64,000 bases of DNA from Streptomyces bluensis (GTDB lineage Bacteria; Actinomycetota; Actinomycetes; Streptomycetales; Streptomycetaceae): contig NZ_BMVM01000020.1 of the NCBI RefSeq assembly GCF_014650715.1, positions 1 through 64,000 of the forward strand. The letters are read 5' to 3'. The position numbers were made by a program, and so were the translations under genes. The notes below the pieces were generated by a model, which worked only from the letters and a program-made list of their open reading frames with translations, searched no databases and had not been told where the DNA came from. Below are positions 42,871-52,406 of the stretch, in pieces. Position 1 is the stretch's first letter, and each line of letters begins with the position of its first letter.

Positions 42871-45168
42871 TCAGTCGCGCAGCAGATCCGGTACCCCGTG
42901 TGCGTCGGGTTCGTCCCGCTCGCCCGAGACCACGGTGAGCTGCTGGGTCGCCCGGGTGAGCGCCACGTACAGCACGCGCAGTCCGGCCGGGGACTCGTCG
43001 GCGATCTCGGCGGGCGAGACGACGATCGTGGCGTCGTACTCCAGGCCCTTGGCCTCCAGGCTGCCGAGTGCCACGACGCGGTCGCCGAGGCCGGCGAGCC
43101 AGCGGGCCGCCTCCTCGCGCCGGTTCATGGCGACGACGACGCCCACCGTGCCGTCGACGCGGTCCAGCAGCCGCGCGGCCTCCTCCCGGACCGTATGGGC
43201 GAGTGACTCGCGTACGACGGTGAAGCCCGGCTCGACACCGGTCGACCGGACGGCGGACGGTGCCTCGGAGCCCGGCATCGCCAGCGCGAGCACCCTGGAC
43301 GCCAGCTCGGCGATCTCGGCGGGGTTGCGGTAGTTCACGGTGAGGGTGAAGCGGCGGCGCGGGCGGGTGCCCAGGGCCTCGTCCCGTGCCTCGGCCGCCT
43401 CGTCGGGGTCGGACCAGGACGACTGGGCCGGATCGCCGACGACCGTCCAGGTGGCGTGACGTCCCCGTCGGCCCACCATCCGCCACTGCATGGGGGTGAG
43501 GTCCTGGGCCTCGTCGACGATGACGTGCGCGTACTCCGTCCGCTCCTGGGCCAGGCGCTCGGCGCGCTCGCGCTGCGACTCCTCGCGTACGGGCATGAGC
43601 TCGTCGAGGCCGGTGAGCTGGTCGAGGGGGTCGAGCTCGCGCTTCTTCTTCGGGCGGACGGGCAGGCCGAGGACGGACTGAAGCTCGTCCAGCATCGCGA
43701 CGTCGTGCACCGACAGCCCGTCCCGCTTCAGCGAGCGGGCGACGCGGCGCACCTCGCCGGGGGTGAGGATCCGGCGGGCCCAGCGTCCCAGTCGCCGCTC
43801 GTCGGCCATGGCGTCCAGCACGCCGCGCGGCGTCAGCTCGGGCCACCAGGCGTCGAGGAACGCGACGAAGTCGTCCTCGCCCGTGATGTCCTCGTCGAAC
43901 GAGGACCGCAGCTCGGCGGCGAGCTCGGGGTCGGTGTGGCGGGTCGCCGCTCCCGACCGTGCCCACAGGGCGTCCAGGAGCAGTCGGCGGGCGCGTGGGC
44001 GCAGCAGATTGACGGGGGCGGTCCCGCCGAGCGCGGTGCGCCGGATCCCCTCCAGCTCGTCGGCCTCCAGTTCGAGCCGGCGCCCGAAGGCGACCACGCG
44101 CAGCCGACCCGGCGGATCGTTCAGCTCCAGCGCGCCCCGCGCCGCCCTCCGCAGCACCTTCAGCATGCGGGACGAGCCCTTGGCGCGGGCCACGGAGGGC
44201 GCGTCGTACAGCGCGGCCTCGGCACCGTCGACCAGGGACCCGATCGCGCGGATGGCGACCTGTCCCTCCTCGCCGAGCGAGGGCAGCACGCCCTCCGTGT
44301 AGGCGACGAGCAGCGGGGTCGGCGAGACGATCAGGATGCCGCCCGCGTACCGGCGCCGGTCCTGGTACAGCAGGTACGCGGCCCGGTGCAGCGCGACGGC
44401 CGTCTTCCCGGTGCCCGGCCCGCCCTCGACGTACGTCACCGAGGCGGCGGGCGCGCGGATGACGAGGTCCTGTTCGGCCTGGATGGAGGAGACGATGTCC
44501 CGCATGGTGTGGGTGCGGGCCTGCCCCAGCGCGGCCATCAGGGCACCGTCGCCGATCACGGCCAGCTCGTGCCCGTCCAGGCGGGCCTTGAGCTCGGGCC
44601 GCATCAGGTCGTCCTCGACACCGAGCACGCGGCGCCCCTTGGAACGGATCACGCGGCGCCGTACGACGCGTCCGGGGTCGACGGGGGTGGACCGGTAGAA
44701 GGGAGCGGCCGCGGGCGCCCGCCAGTCGATGACCAGCGGTGCGTACTCCTCGTCCAGCACTCCGATGCGCCCGATGTGCAGGGTTTCGGCGATGTCGGCC
44801 GTACCGTCCTCGCGCACCGCGCCCTCGGCGGGTTCCACGGCCGTGTAGGCGCCGTCCGGGCCCTTCTTGCCGTCCTTGCCGAGGAGCAGGTCGATCCGGC
44901 CGAAGAGGAAGTCCTCGTACTCGTTGTGGAGCCGGTTCAGGTGGACACCGGCCCGGAAGACCTGGGCGTCCCGCTCGGCGAGCGCGCCGGGGGTGCCGAC
45001 CTGGCCGCGCTTGGCCGCGTCGTTCATCAGGAACTCCGCCTCGTGGATCTTCTCCTCAAGGCGCCGGTACACCCGGTCCAGGTGTTCCTGTTCGACCCGG
45101 ATCTCGCGTTCACGGACGGAGTCGTGAACCGAGCCGAGCGCGGTTTCCTGTTGAACCTGAGCGGCCAC
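42871..45168 (-). CDS. HelD-like UvrD/Rep superfamily 1 ATPase
   Basis: 765 residues from a GTG with AAGGGGG 6 nt upstream. The N-terminal coiled-coil arm (residues 15-75, REREIRVEQEHLDRVYRRLEEK) is typical of HelD. The motor has Walker A GGPGTGKTAVALHRAAYLLY, Walker B HVIVDEAQDLTPMQWRM, motif III-like VVGDPAQSSW, NYRNPAEIAEL and the C-terminal YVALTRATQQLTVV. HelD proteins bind RNA polymerase, remove nucleic acids and recycle stalled enzyme. Some actinobacterial members (HelR) protect against rifampicin. I see no rifampicin-associated element upstream. It is a monocistronic gene. Confidence 0.88.
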   Translation of the reverse strand: MAAQVQQETALGSVHDSVREREIRVEQEHLDRVYRRLEEKIHEAEFLMNDAAKRGQVGTPGALAERDAQVFRAGVHLNRLHNEYEDFLFGRIDLLLGKDGKKGPDGAYTAVEPAEGAVREDGTADIAETLHIGRIGVLDEEYAPLVIDWRAPAAAPFYRSTPVDPGRVVRRRVIRSKGRRVLGVEDDLMRPELKARLDGHELAVIGDGALMAALGQARTHTMRDIVSSIQAEQDLVIRAPAASVTYVEGGPGTGKTAVALHRAAYLLYQDRRRYAGGILIVSPTPLLVAYTEGVLPSLGEEGQVAIRAIGSLVDGAEAALYDAPSVARAKGSSRMLKVLRRAARGALELNDPPGRLRVVAFGRRLELEADELEGIRRTALGGTAPVNLLRPRARRLLLDALWARSGAATRHTDPELAAELRSSFDEDITGEDDFVAFLDAWWPELTPRGVLDAMADERRLGRWARRILTPGEVRRVARSLKRDGLSVHDVAMLDELQSVLGLPVRPKKKRELDPLDQLTGLDELMPVREESQRERAERLAQERTEYAHVIVDEAQDLTPMQWRMVGRRGRHATWTVVGDPAQSSWSDPDEAAEARDEALGTRPRRRFTLTVNYRNPAEIAELASRVLALAMPGSEAPSAVRSTGVEPGFTVVRESLAHTVREEAARLLDRVDGTVGVVVAMNRREEAARWLAGLGDRVVALGSLEAKGLEYDATIVVSPAEIADESPAGLRVLYVALTRATQQLTVVSGERDEPDAHGVPDLLRD

Positions 45169-45258
45169 CGGGCCCCCTTCTGACGTGCTGGGCAGCCGTC
45201 AACCGTACGCGAAGGGGCCCCGGGAGGCCATGTGTCGGCCCGGGGTGTGTTCACAGGC

Positions 45259-45290
45259 CCGCCGCAGAACCGCTACGAGGTCTGCGGCGG
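45259..45290 (-). terminator. Terminator of the sigma/anti-sigma operon
   Basis: CCGCCGCAGA and TCTGCGGCGG form a perfect 10-bp stem with a 12-nt loop, 100 nt past the anti-sigma stop on the minus strand. Confidence 0.6.
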
Positions 45291-45390
45291 TGCCCTTCGG
45301 AGTCCCGCACGTCCTGCACATGTCGACTACTTCTCGGCCTGCGTACGGGTCTGCGTACCCGCCTGCCCGCACACCGGCCTACCTTCCGGC

Positions 45391-46221
45391 CTACATGTCG
45401 ACCTTGACGAGTTTCTTGCCCTCGAAGGTCATGACCTCGAAGTAGTCGATCTCGTTCCTGTCCATGGCCAGACCGCCGTGCGTGTACAGCGGCTCCTTGG
45501 CCGCGGCGTCCGTGGCGTTCTTGATGCCGTAGCCCCGTGGCGGGACCGCCCAGGTGGTCGCCGTCTCACGCTCGCCGTTCTTGCCGACCGCGATCAGGGA
45601 GCACTTCTCCGGCCCCTCGACGTTCGACAGCTCCAGGACCGCGTGGGTGCCCCATGCCTTGGGCTCCGTGGCGATCGTGGCGCTGACGTCGGTGGCCTTG
45701 TCGGTACCCGTGACCTTGTCGCTGATGCTGTCGAAGGCGTCCTTGGCGGGGCTGGCACTACGGGTGTGCGCGCCGCCGGCCTCGACGGACGAGTCGTCGC
45801 CGCTCGTGGTCGCGAAGACGGCGGTGGGACCGGCGACGATCGCCGCGATACCGGCCGCCAGCGCGAAGAAGTTCCGCCGGCTCCTCTTGGCCCGGCGCTC
45901 CACGACCTCGCCGACGAGCCGTTCCGCGAGTTGCGGGCTGGGCTTCGCCGCCAACGACTCTCCGATGCCGGGACTTCCCTGCGCGCCGGGCAGGTCCGCG
46001 AGCGCGGCCAGCATCGGTTCCATTCCGGCCAGTTCGTCGAGCTGCTGGCCGCACCAGTCGCATGTGGCGAGATGTGCCTCGAACTGGGTCGCCTCGGCGT
46101 CGTCCAGGATTCCGAGGGCGTACGCGCCCACGGTTTCGTGGATGTCACCGGGTCCACCCTGCGGGGTTCCACCAACGGGGCCGGAGCCCCCGGTTCCGTA
46201 ACCCCCGTAGACATTCGTCAT
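45391..46221 (-). CDS. rsuA: Zinc-binding anti-sigma factor (RsuA-like)
   Basis: 276 residues. Residues about 25-65 hold the ZAS zinc motif H-x3-C-x2-C (FEAHLATCDWCGQQL). A single transmembrane helix is at about 113-133 (NFFALAAGIAAIVAGPTAVFA), and the C-terminal RskA-like domain lies outside the membrane (SLIAVGKNGERETATTWAVPPRGYG). It holds the adjacent sigma factor inactive at the membrane. Its start overlaps the sigma stop by 4 nt. In S. coelicolor loss of the matching rsuA frees SigU and blocks aerial growth. The symbol rests on gene order and domain match. Confidence 0.88.
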   Translation of the reverse strand: MTNVYGGYGTGGSGPVGGTPQGGPGDIHETVGAYALGILDDAEATQFEAHLATCDWCGQQLDELAGMEPMLAALADLPGAQGSPGIGESLAAKPSPQLAERLVGEVVERRAKRSRRNFFALAAGIAAIVAGPTAVFATTSGDDSSVEAGGAHTRSASPAKDAFDSISDKVTGTDKATDVSATIATEPKAWGTHAVLELSNVEGPEKCSLIAVGKNGERETATTWAVPPRGYGIKNATDAAAKEPLYTHGGLAMDRNEIDYFEVMTFEGKKLVKVDM

Positions 46222-46793
46222 GCCGTCACCCCGCGCTCCTCCAGAGCCAGCTTCATCGACCGCAGGGCGTAGAACACCCGTGAGCGCACCGTTCCACTGG
46301 GGATGCCGAGCGTTTCGGCCGCCTCATTGACCGTACGCCCTTTGAAGTACGTCTCGACCAGGACCTCCCTGTGAGCAGGGGTCAGGTCGTCCAGCGCATC
46401 CGAGAGTGTCATCAGCCACAACGCCTTGTCGATCTCGTCCTCCGCGGGTATGACCTCCAGCGGCGACGGGTCGACCTCCTGCGGCCGGGCCTGCCGGCTG
46501 CGGTGGCCGTCGATGACGATGCGGCGTGCGACCGTCACCAGCCAGGGGCGTACCGAACCGGTCGCTCGATTGAGCTGACCGGCGTTCTTCCAGGCACGGA
46601 TGAGCGTTTCCTGCACGACGTCCTCGGCGCGCTGCCGGTCGCCCGCGACCAGGCGCAGAACATACGCGAGCAACGGTCCCGCGTGTTCGCGGTAAAGCGC
46701 GCGCATCAGCTCCTCGTCAGGCTCCGAGGGCTGTGACGCGCGATGTCGTGCCCTGTGCGGGCGGTCATCGGCCACAGCGGAATCCTTGCGCAC
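46218..46793 (-). CDS. sigU: ECF sigma factor, SigU-like
   Basis: 191 residues from a GTG with GGAGGT 4 nt upstream. Sigma region 2 (LMRALYREHAGPLLAYVLRLVAGDRQRAEDVVQETLIRAWKN) and region 4 (LTPAHREVLVETYFKGRTVNEAAETLGIPSGTVRSRVFYALRSM) are complete. The Ser/Arg-rich N-terminal 25 residues are family-typical. It directs transcription of an extracytoplasmic-stress regulon under control of the anti-sigma factor encoded next. The operon is sigma then anti-sigma with a 4-nt overlap. Confidence 0.92.
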   Translation of the reverse strand: MRKDSAVADDRPHRARHRASQPSEPDEELMRALYREHAGPLLAYVLRLVAGDRQRAEDVVQETLIRAWKNAGQLNRATGSVRPWLVTVARRIVIDGHRSRQARPQEVDPSPLEVIPAEDEIDKALWLMTLSDALDDLTPAHREVLVETYFKGRTVNEAAETLGIPSGTVRSRVFYALRSMKLALEERGVTA

Positions 46794-47152
46794 GGTTACC
46801 TCCGGTGTCCGGGGGTTCCCCCAGTCGGTCGCTCATCACGAGTTACGTAGGTAACCAGGACTGTGTTCAACGCGGGCCCACAACTTTCCTGATCGGTGGG
46901 CGACTTGGGACGCGACCGGGGAACAAGAGCCCCAATTCCGGAGCAATCGCGGTACGAGTTGGCGGGAATTGTGAAGAGATGAATCCATGCTGTGAAACTC
47001 GACACGTTTAGCTCTTCACGGGGCCACGGGTGCGCCCCAACTGACACGAGTCACAAGGAAGTTGACAAGGCGTGAGAAGGGTTGGCAGCAAGGGGCGAAC
47101 AGGGGCAAACCCCACGCCGTGGCGATGGGCCCCGGCCGGGGCGGGCGAGGCC
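46794..47152. promoter_or_regulatory. Upstream region of the sigma factor gene
   Basis: 359 bp without a gene between sigU and the CGNR gene. The sigU promoter should lie within the sigU-proximal 150 bp. GTTAC-GTAG-GTAAC (46842-46855) is a perfect 5-bp inverted repeat there. A perfect 12-bp palindrome CCCCGGCCGGGG near 47132-47143 is close to the CGNR stop and may act as its terminator. No other signal was recognised. Confidence 0.4.
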
Positions 47153-47746
47153 CTACGCCCGGGCCAGGGCCGCCCGCCTCCGGTGCCGGGCCACCCGTTC
47201 ACGGTTGCCGCACGTCTCACTGGAGCACCACCGGCGCCGCCGCCCACGGGACGTGTCGACGTAGACGATGGGGCAGTTGTCCCCGGCGCACTGCCGCAGG
47301 CTCGCGCACGCCGCCGGGTCGGTGAGCAACTCCACGGCGTCCCGGGCGACCACCGCGAGCAGCGCCGCGCGACCGGGGGCGCCGTCGAGTGACCTGACGA
47401 GCGTCCCGTCCGCCGTCCGTACGACCCGGGGGGCGGGGGTCGCCGCCCGCGCGAACGCGTTGATCCGGGCGAGCGCGACCTCGACGAAGCGCGGGTCGGG
47501 TCCCGGCTCCCGGTGCACCGTCTGCCCTATGCGGTCCCGCAGTTCACGGAAGTCCACGAGCCAGGACACGTCGGCACCCACCAGCTGGGTCCCTGGTGGT
47601 ACGCAGCCCGCCCCCGCGATCCATGCCCGCAGTCGCTCCACCGAGTGCAGCTGCTCCTCCGGGTGTGTGGTCGCGAGGAGATCCAGGCAGAGCCGTCCAC
47701 AGTCGAAACGCGGCTCGTACGAGGCTGTGGCCGTACCCGATGCCAT
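47153..47746 (-). CDS. CGNR zinc-finger (ABATE-type) putative regulator
   Basis: 197 residues from the ATG at 47744-47746. The N-terminal ABATE-like domain (RFDCGRLCLDLLATTHPEEQLHSVERLRAWIAGAG) is followed by the C-terminal CGNR zinc finger, CAGDNCPIVYVDTSRGRRRRWCS, then CGNRERVARHRRR. Such proteins are presumed stress-related DNA-binding regulators, but no target is known. The ribosome site is weak. It is probably monocistronic. Confidence 0.85.
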   Translation of the reverse strand: MASGTATASYEPRFDCGRLCLDLLATTHPEEQLHSVERLRAWIAGAGCVPPGTQLVGADVSWLVDFRELRDRIGQTVHREPGPDPRFVEVALARINAFARAATPAPRVVRTADGTLVRSLDGAPGRAALLAVVARDAVELLTDPAACASLRQCAGDNCPIVYVDTSRGRRRRWCSSETCGNRERVARHRRRAALARA

Positions 47747-48209
47747 GTGCCTGTCACCGCCTTGGAGTCGGCGAAACCGAACGCCGTGCGAGGGGTTCGT
47801 ACCCCCTGGGGCGCCCGTCCGCACATTCGCTCCCGCGAGGGGCCCGTACTTCTCGTCTGCCGGGTTGTTGTCGGTGGGCGGCTGCGGGTTCATCGTGGCT
47901 GGTCGCGCAGTTCCCCGCGCCCCTGAAAAGCGGGGGCGTGCCCGGCATCCCCACGAACTGCAACCCTCACGCACCGGCAGCCGCGTACGCACGGCAGGGG
48001 GTGTGCCGGGAGGTGTCCGCCCGCAGCGGCCGGCGTCCGCCGCCGGGCACCGTCATCACCCCACAGCACCGCCGGACCGAGGACGGAGACCTCCCGGCGC
48101 GCCCCCGACCCACGAACAAACGCGGAGGCGCCCAAGCCACCACGGCGGGAAAGCCGGGCACGCGCCCGAGCCACAGTGACGCCGACCGCCCGGCCCGCGG
48201 AGCGAACCG
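47747..48209. other. 463-bp spacer with dispersed Streptomyces repeat
   Basis: No protein-like frame is seen between the CGNR and NnaR-type genes. The segment at 47878-47930 is a dispersed intergenic element (listed separately). 47747-47877 should hold the CGNR promoter. 47940-48209 is GC-rich with no recognised element. Confidence 0.5.
47878..47930. repeat. Dispersed Streptomyces intergenic repeat
   Basis: This segment contains TGGCTGGTCGCGCAGTTCC followed by CCGCGCCCCTGAAAAG. I recognise this pattern as one that recurs in intergenic regions of many Streptomyces chromosomes. It occurs once in this window. Its function is unknown. It lies upstream of the CGNR gene. Confidence 0.65.
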
Positions 48210-49364
48210 TCAGGTGTCCGCGTACTTCGAGTCCGTGGCCGGGTCCAGGGCCAGCCGGTAGCCGCGCTTGACCACGGTCTGGATCAGCTTCGGGGTGCCC
48301 AGTGCCGTCCGCAGCCGCGCCATGGCCGTCTCCACGGCGTGCTCGTCCCGCCCGGCCCCGGGCAGCGCACGCAGCAGCTCCGCCCGGGCGACGACCCAGC
48401 CCGGCCGCCGGCACAAGGCCCGCAGCAGCGACATCCCGGCGGGCGGCACGGGACGCAGGACCCCGTCCACCATCACCGCGTGCCCCCGGATCTCCACGCG
48501 ATGCCCGGCGACAGGCAGCGCACGAGCACGACCGGGCAGTTCCTGGCACAGCACCTGCACCAACGGCCCCAGCCGGAACCGCTCGGGCTGGACCGTCTCC
48601 ACGCCCCGCGCCTGCAACGGCAGCGCGGTGACCGGCCCCACACACGCGGGCAGCACGTCATGGTTCAACGCGGCGAGCAGTTCGGGCAGCAGCCCCCGGT
48701 CCTCCGCCCGCGACAGCAGCGACGCCGCCGCGGGGGCGCTGGTGAACGTCAGCGCGTCCAGGCCGCGGCCGACCGTCGCGTCCAGCAGACGGTCGACGGG
48801 ACCGATGTCCTCCGGCGGCATCCAGCGGTAGACGGGCACGCCCACCACCTCCGCTCCCCCGGCCCGCAACGCCTCCACGAACCCCGGCAGCGGCTCCCCG
48901 TGCAGCTGTACGGCGATACGGCGGCCCTCGACGCCCTCCTCCAGCAGCCGGTCGAGCACCTCGGCCATGGACTCCGAGGACGGTGACCACTCCTCGGTCA
49001 GCCCGGCGGCCCGGATCGCGCCCTTCACCTTGGGCCCGCGTGCGAGAAGCTCCACCCCGCGCAGCCGGGCCAGCAGGTCCTCGCCGAGTCCCCAGCCGTC
49101 GGCGGCCTCGATCCAGCCACGGAAGCCGATGGCGGTGGCGGCCACGACGACGTCCGGGGCCTGGTCGAGCAGTTCCTTGGTCGCGGCGAGCAGCTCGCTG
49201 TCGTCGGCGAGCGGCACGATGCGCAGCGCCGGCGCATGGAGAACGGACGCGCCGCGCCGCTGGAGCAGGGCCCCGAGCTCGTCGGCCCGTCGCGCGGCCG
49301 TCACGCCCACGGTGAACCCGGCGAGGGGCCCGTGGTCTGGTGGTCGCTGCTGTTCGTCGTCCAT
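48210..49364 (-). CDS. nnaR: NnaR-type regulator: HemD-like domain plus winged-helix domain
   Basis: 384 residues from the ATG at 49362-49364 with GGGACGAG upstream. A further ATG 33 nt upstream is possible. Residues 1-260 resemble uroporphyrinogen-III synthase (GFTVGVTAARRADELGALLQRRGA, TAIGFRGWIEAADGWGL, LTFTSAPAAASLL). Residues about 290-375 form an OmpR-type winged helix (MSLLRALCRRPGWVVARAELLRALPG, VETAMARLRTALG, LIQTVVKRGYRLAL). NnaR of Streptomyces has this architecture and works with GlnR on nitrate/nitrite assimilation genes. It lies next to narK, which supports that role over a housekeeping HemD. Confidence 0.88.
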   Translation of the reverse strand: MDDEQQRPPDHGPLAGFTVGVTAARRADELGALLQRRGASVLHAPALRIVPLADDSELLAATKELLDQAPDVVVAATAIGFRGWIEAADGWGLGEDLLARLRGVELLARGPKVKGAIRAAGLTEEWSPSSESMAEVLDRLLEEGVEGRRIAVQLHGEPLPGFVEALRAGGAEVVGVPVYRWMPPEDIGPVDRLLDATVGRGLDALTFTSAPAAASLLSRAEDRGLLPELLAALNHDVLPACVGPVTALPLQARGVETVQPERFRLGPLVQVLCQELPGRARALPVAGHRVEIRGHAVMVDGVLRPVPPAGMSLLRALCRRPGWVVARAELLRALPGAGRDEHAVETAMARLRTALGTPKLIQTVVKRGYRLALDPATDSKYADT

Positions 49365-49487
49365 GTCTCGTCCCGCAGTCGAGTCGTTGCAGCACATGCG
49401 TGCCGAACGAGCCTGTCAACGGCGCGTGACAGACTCGGTTCGGGTTCATGTCGTTGGTGTTACCAATGCCGTCTTCGCGTGAGAACG

Positions 49488-50870
49488 TCACACCTCCGCG
49501 TAGCTGAGCCGCGGCTTCGCCTCGGCCGAGACCGCCGGCTCGGCCTGGGCCCCCGCCGGACGGCGAAGGTATACGGCCCAGGTGACCACGAAGCAGACCC
49601 CGTAGAAGGCGAGGAAGGAGACGAAGGCGCCGGTGCCGGTGCCGACGGTGAGGAAGGACTGGCGGAAGGCCAGGTTGATGCCGAGGCCGCCGAGCGCGCC
49701 CACCGCTCCGATGATGCCCATGGAGGCGCCGGACAGCCGGCGCCCGTACGCGGCGGCCTCCTCGCCGTACAGGCCCTTGGCGAGGGCCTTGGCCTGGAAG
49801 ATGCCCGGGATCATCTTGAAGGTCGAGCCGTTGCCGAGTCCGCTGAGTACGAAGAGCGCGATGAACGCGGTGGTGAACAGCGGCAGCGACTTCTGCATGG
49901 ACGCGATGACGATGACACCGGTGGCCGCGGCCATGGCGACGTAGTTCCACAGGGTGATTCGCGCGCCGCCGTAGCGGTCGGCGAGCGCGCCGCCCACGGG
50001 CCGGATCAGCGAGCCGAGCAGGGGGCCGATGAAGGTGACGTAGGCCGCCTGGAGCGGCGTACGGCCGAACTGGGTCTGCAGGACCAGGCCGAAGGCGAAG
50101 CTGTAGCCGATGAAGGAGCCGAAGGTGCCGATGTAGAGGAAGGACATGATCCACGTGTGGGCTTCCTTGACGGACTCCTTGGCGGCACCGGTGTCGTTCT
50201 TCAGCGACGCGATGTTGTCCATCTTCACCGCGGCGAGGACGGCGGCGACGACGATGAAGGGGATGTAGATCCCGAGCAGCACACGCGGACCACCGCTGGC
50301 GCCGATCACGGCGAGACCGACCAGTTGTACGACCGGCACGCCGATGTTGCCGCCGCCCGCGTTGAGGCCGAGCGCCCAGCCCTTCTTGCGGAGCGGGAAG
50401 AAGGCGTTGATGTTGGTCATGCTGGAGGCGAAGTTGCCACCGCCGATACCGGCGAGCATGGCGCACACCAGGAACGTGGTGAACGAGGTCCCCGGCTCCA
50501 TCGCGACGAACGCGGCGACGGTCGGCACGAGCAGCAGGCTCGCGGAGACGATCGTCCAGTTCCGCCCGCCGAAGAGGGCGACCGCGAAGGTGTAGGGGAC
50601 GCGCACGACGGCGCCGACCAGCGTGGCCATGGACACGATGAAGAACTTGTCGGCCGGGGTGAGCCCGTACTCGGGGCCCATGAAGAGCACCATCACCGAC
50701 CACACGGTCCAGATCGAGAACCCGATGTGCTCGGACAGCACGGAGAAGAGCAGGTTGCGGCGGGCGACCTTCTCACCGGTCTCGTTCCAGAAGGCCTCGT
50801 CCTCCGGATCCCAGTGGTCGATCCAGCGGCCTCCCTTACTGGATGCGGGGGCTGTGTTCGGGGGTGTCAT
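49488..50870 (-). CDS. narK: NarK-type nitrate/nitrite transporter
   Basis: 460 residues with twelve predicted membrane helices of the major facilitator fold. The two NNP signature segments are clear: GGGNFASSMTNINAFFPLRKKGWALGLNAGGG in the fifth helix region and GLGNGSTFKMIPGIF near the eleventh. The N-terminal cytosolic part (WIDHWDPEDEAFWNETG) is typical of the actinobacterial group. It imports nitrate and/or exports nitrite across the plasma membrane. It is followed after 123 nt by nnaR on the same strand. GlnR-like half-sites lie about 105-141 nt upstream. Confidence 0.92.
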   Translation of the reverse strand: MTPPNTAPASSKGGRWIDHWDPEDEAFWNETGEKVARRNLLFSVLSEHIGFSIWTVWSVMVLFMGPEYGLTPADKFFIVSMATLVGAVVRVPYTFAVALFGGRNWTIVSASLLLVPTVAAFVAMEPGTSFTTFLVCAMLAGIGGGNFASSMTNINAFFPLRKKGWALGLNAGGGNIGVPVVQLVGLAVIGASGGPRVLLGIYIPFIVVAAVLAAVKMDNIASLKNDTGAAKESVKEAHTWIMSFLYIGTFGSFIGYSFAFGLVLQTQFGRTPLQAAYVTFIGPLLGSLIRPVGGALADRYGGARITLWNYVAMAAATGVIVIASMQKSLPLFTTAFIALFVLSGLGNGSTFKMIPGIFQAKALAKGLYGEEAAAYGRRLSGASMGIIGAVGALGGLGINLAFRQSFLTVGTGTGAFVSFLAFYGVCFVVTWAVYLRRPAGAQAEPAVSAEAKPRLSYAEV

Positions 50871-50974
50871 GACGCCTCCACGGGGCTCCGGTGCTCAGGT
50901 CCGTACTGAGGGGGGTGCTGAGGGGGTGATGTGGGGTGCTGAGGGGTGATGAGTCCCGAAGGTAGGGAGGGCGC

Positions 50975-51011
50975 GTTTCCTGCCTGTGGCACCGGGTGAC
51001 CGGAAGGGAAC
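50975..51011. promoter_or_regulatory. GlnR-like box upstream of narK
   Basis: On the minus strand, toward narK, the order is GTTCC-n6-GTCAC-n5-GCCAC-n6-GAAAC. GTCAC and GAAAC match the GlnR half-sites gTnAc and GaAAc, and GCCAC matches four of five. The spacing of 10-11 bp is that of GlnR boxes. It is about 105-141 nt upstream of the narK ATG, a suitable place for activation on nitrogen limitation. Matches are partial, so this is a candidate. Confidence 0.5.
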
Positions 51012-51028
51012 GTTGCTCTCACGAGGAC

Positions 51029-51056
51029 GCGGACCCGTCCGTGAGGACGGGCCCGC
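51029..51056 (-). terminator. Terminator of the matA-matB-acyltransferase operon
   Basis: GCGGACCCGTCC and GGACGGGCCCGC form a 12-bp stem with one G-U-type mismatch and a GTGA loop, 19 nt past the acyltransferase stop on the minus strand. Confidence 0.6.
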
Positions 51057-51074
51057 GCGGTGGTCTGTGCCGAA

Positions 51075-52402
<1,328 letters not shown>

Positions 52403-52406
<4 letters not shown>

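Noticed and set aside
45169..45390. Rifampicin-associated element upstream of the HelD-like gene
   Set aside because: No inverted repeat with the expected core was found. Only a loose GGGCCCC/GGGGCCC pair with a long loop is present.
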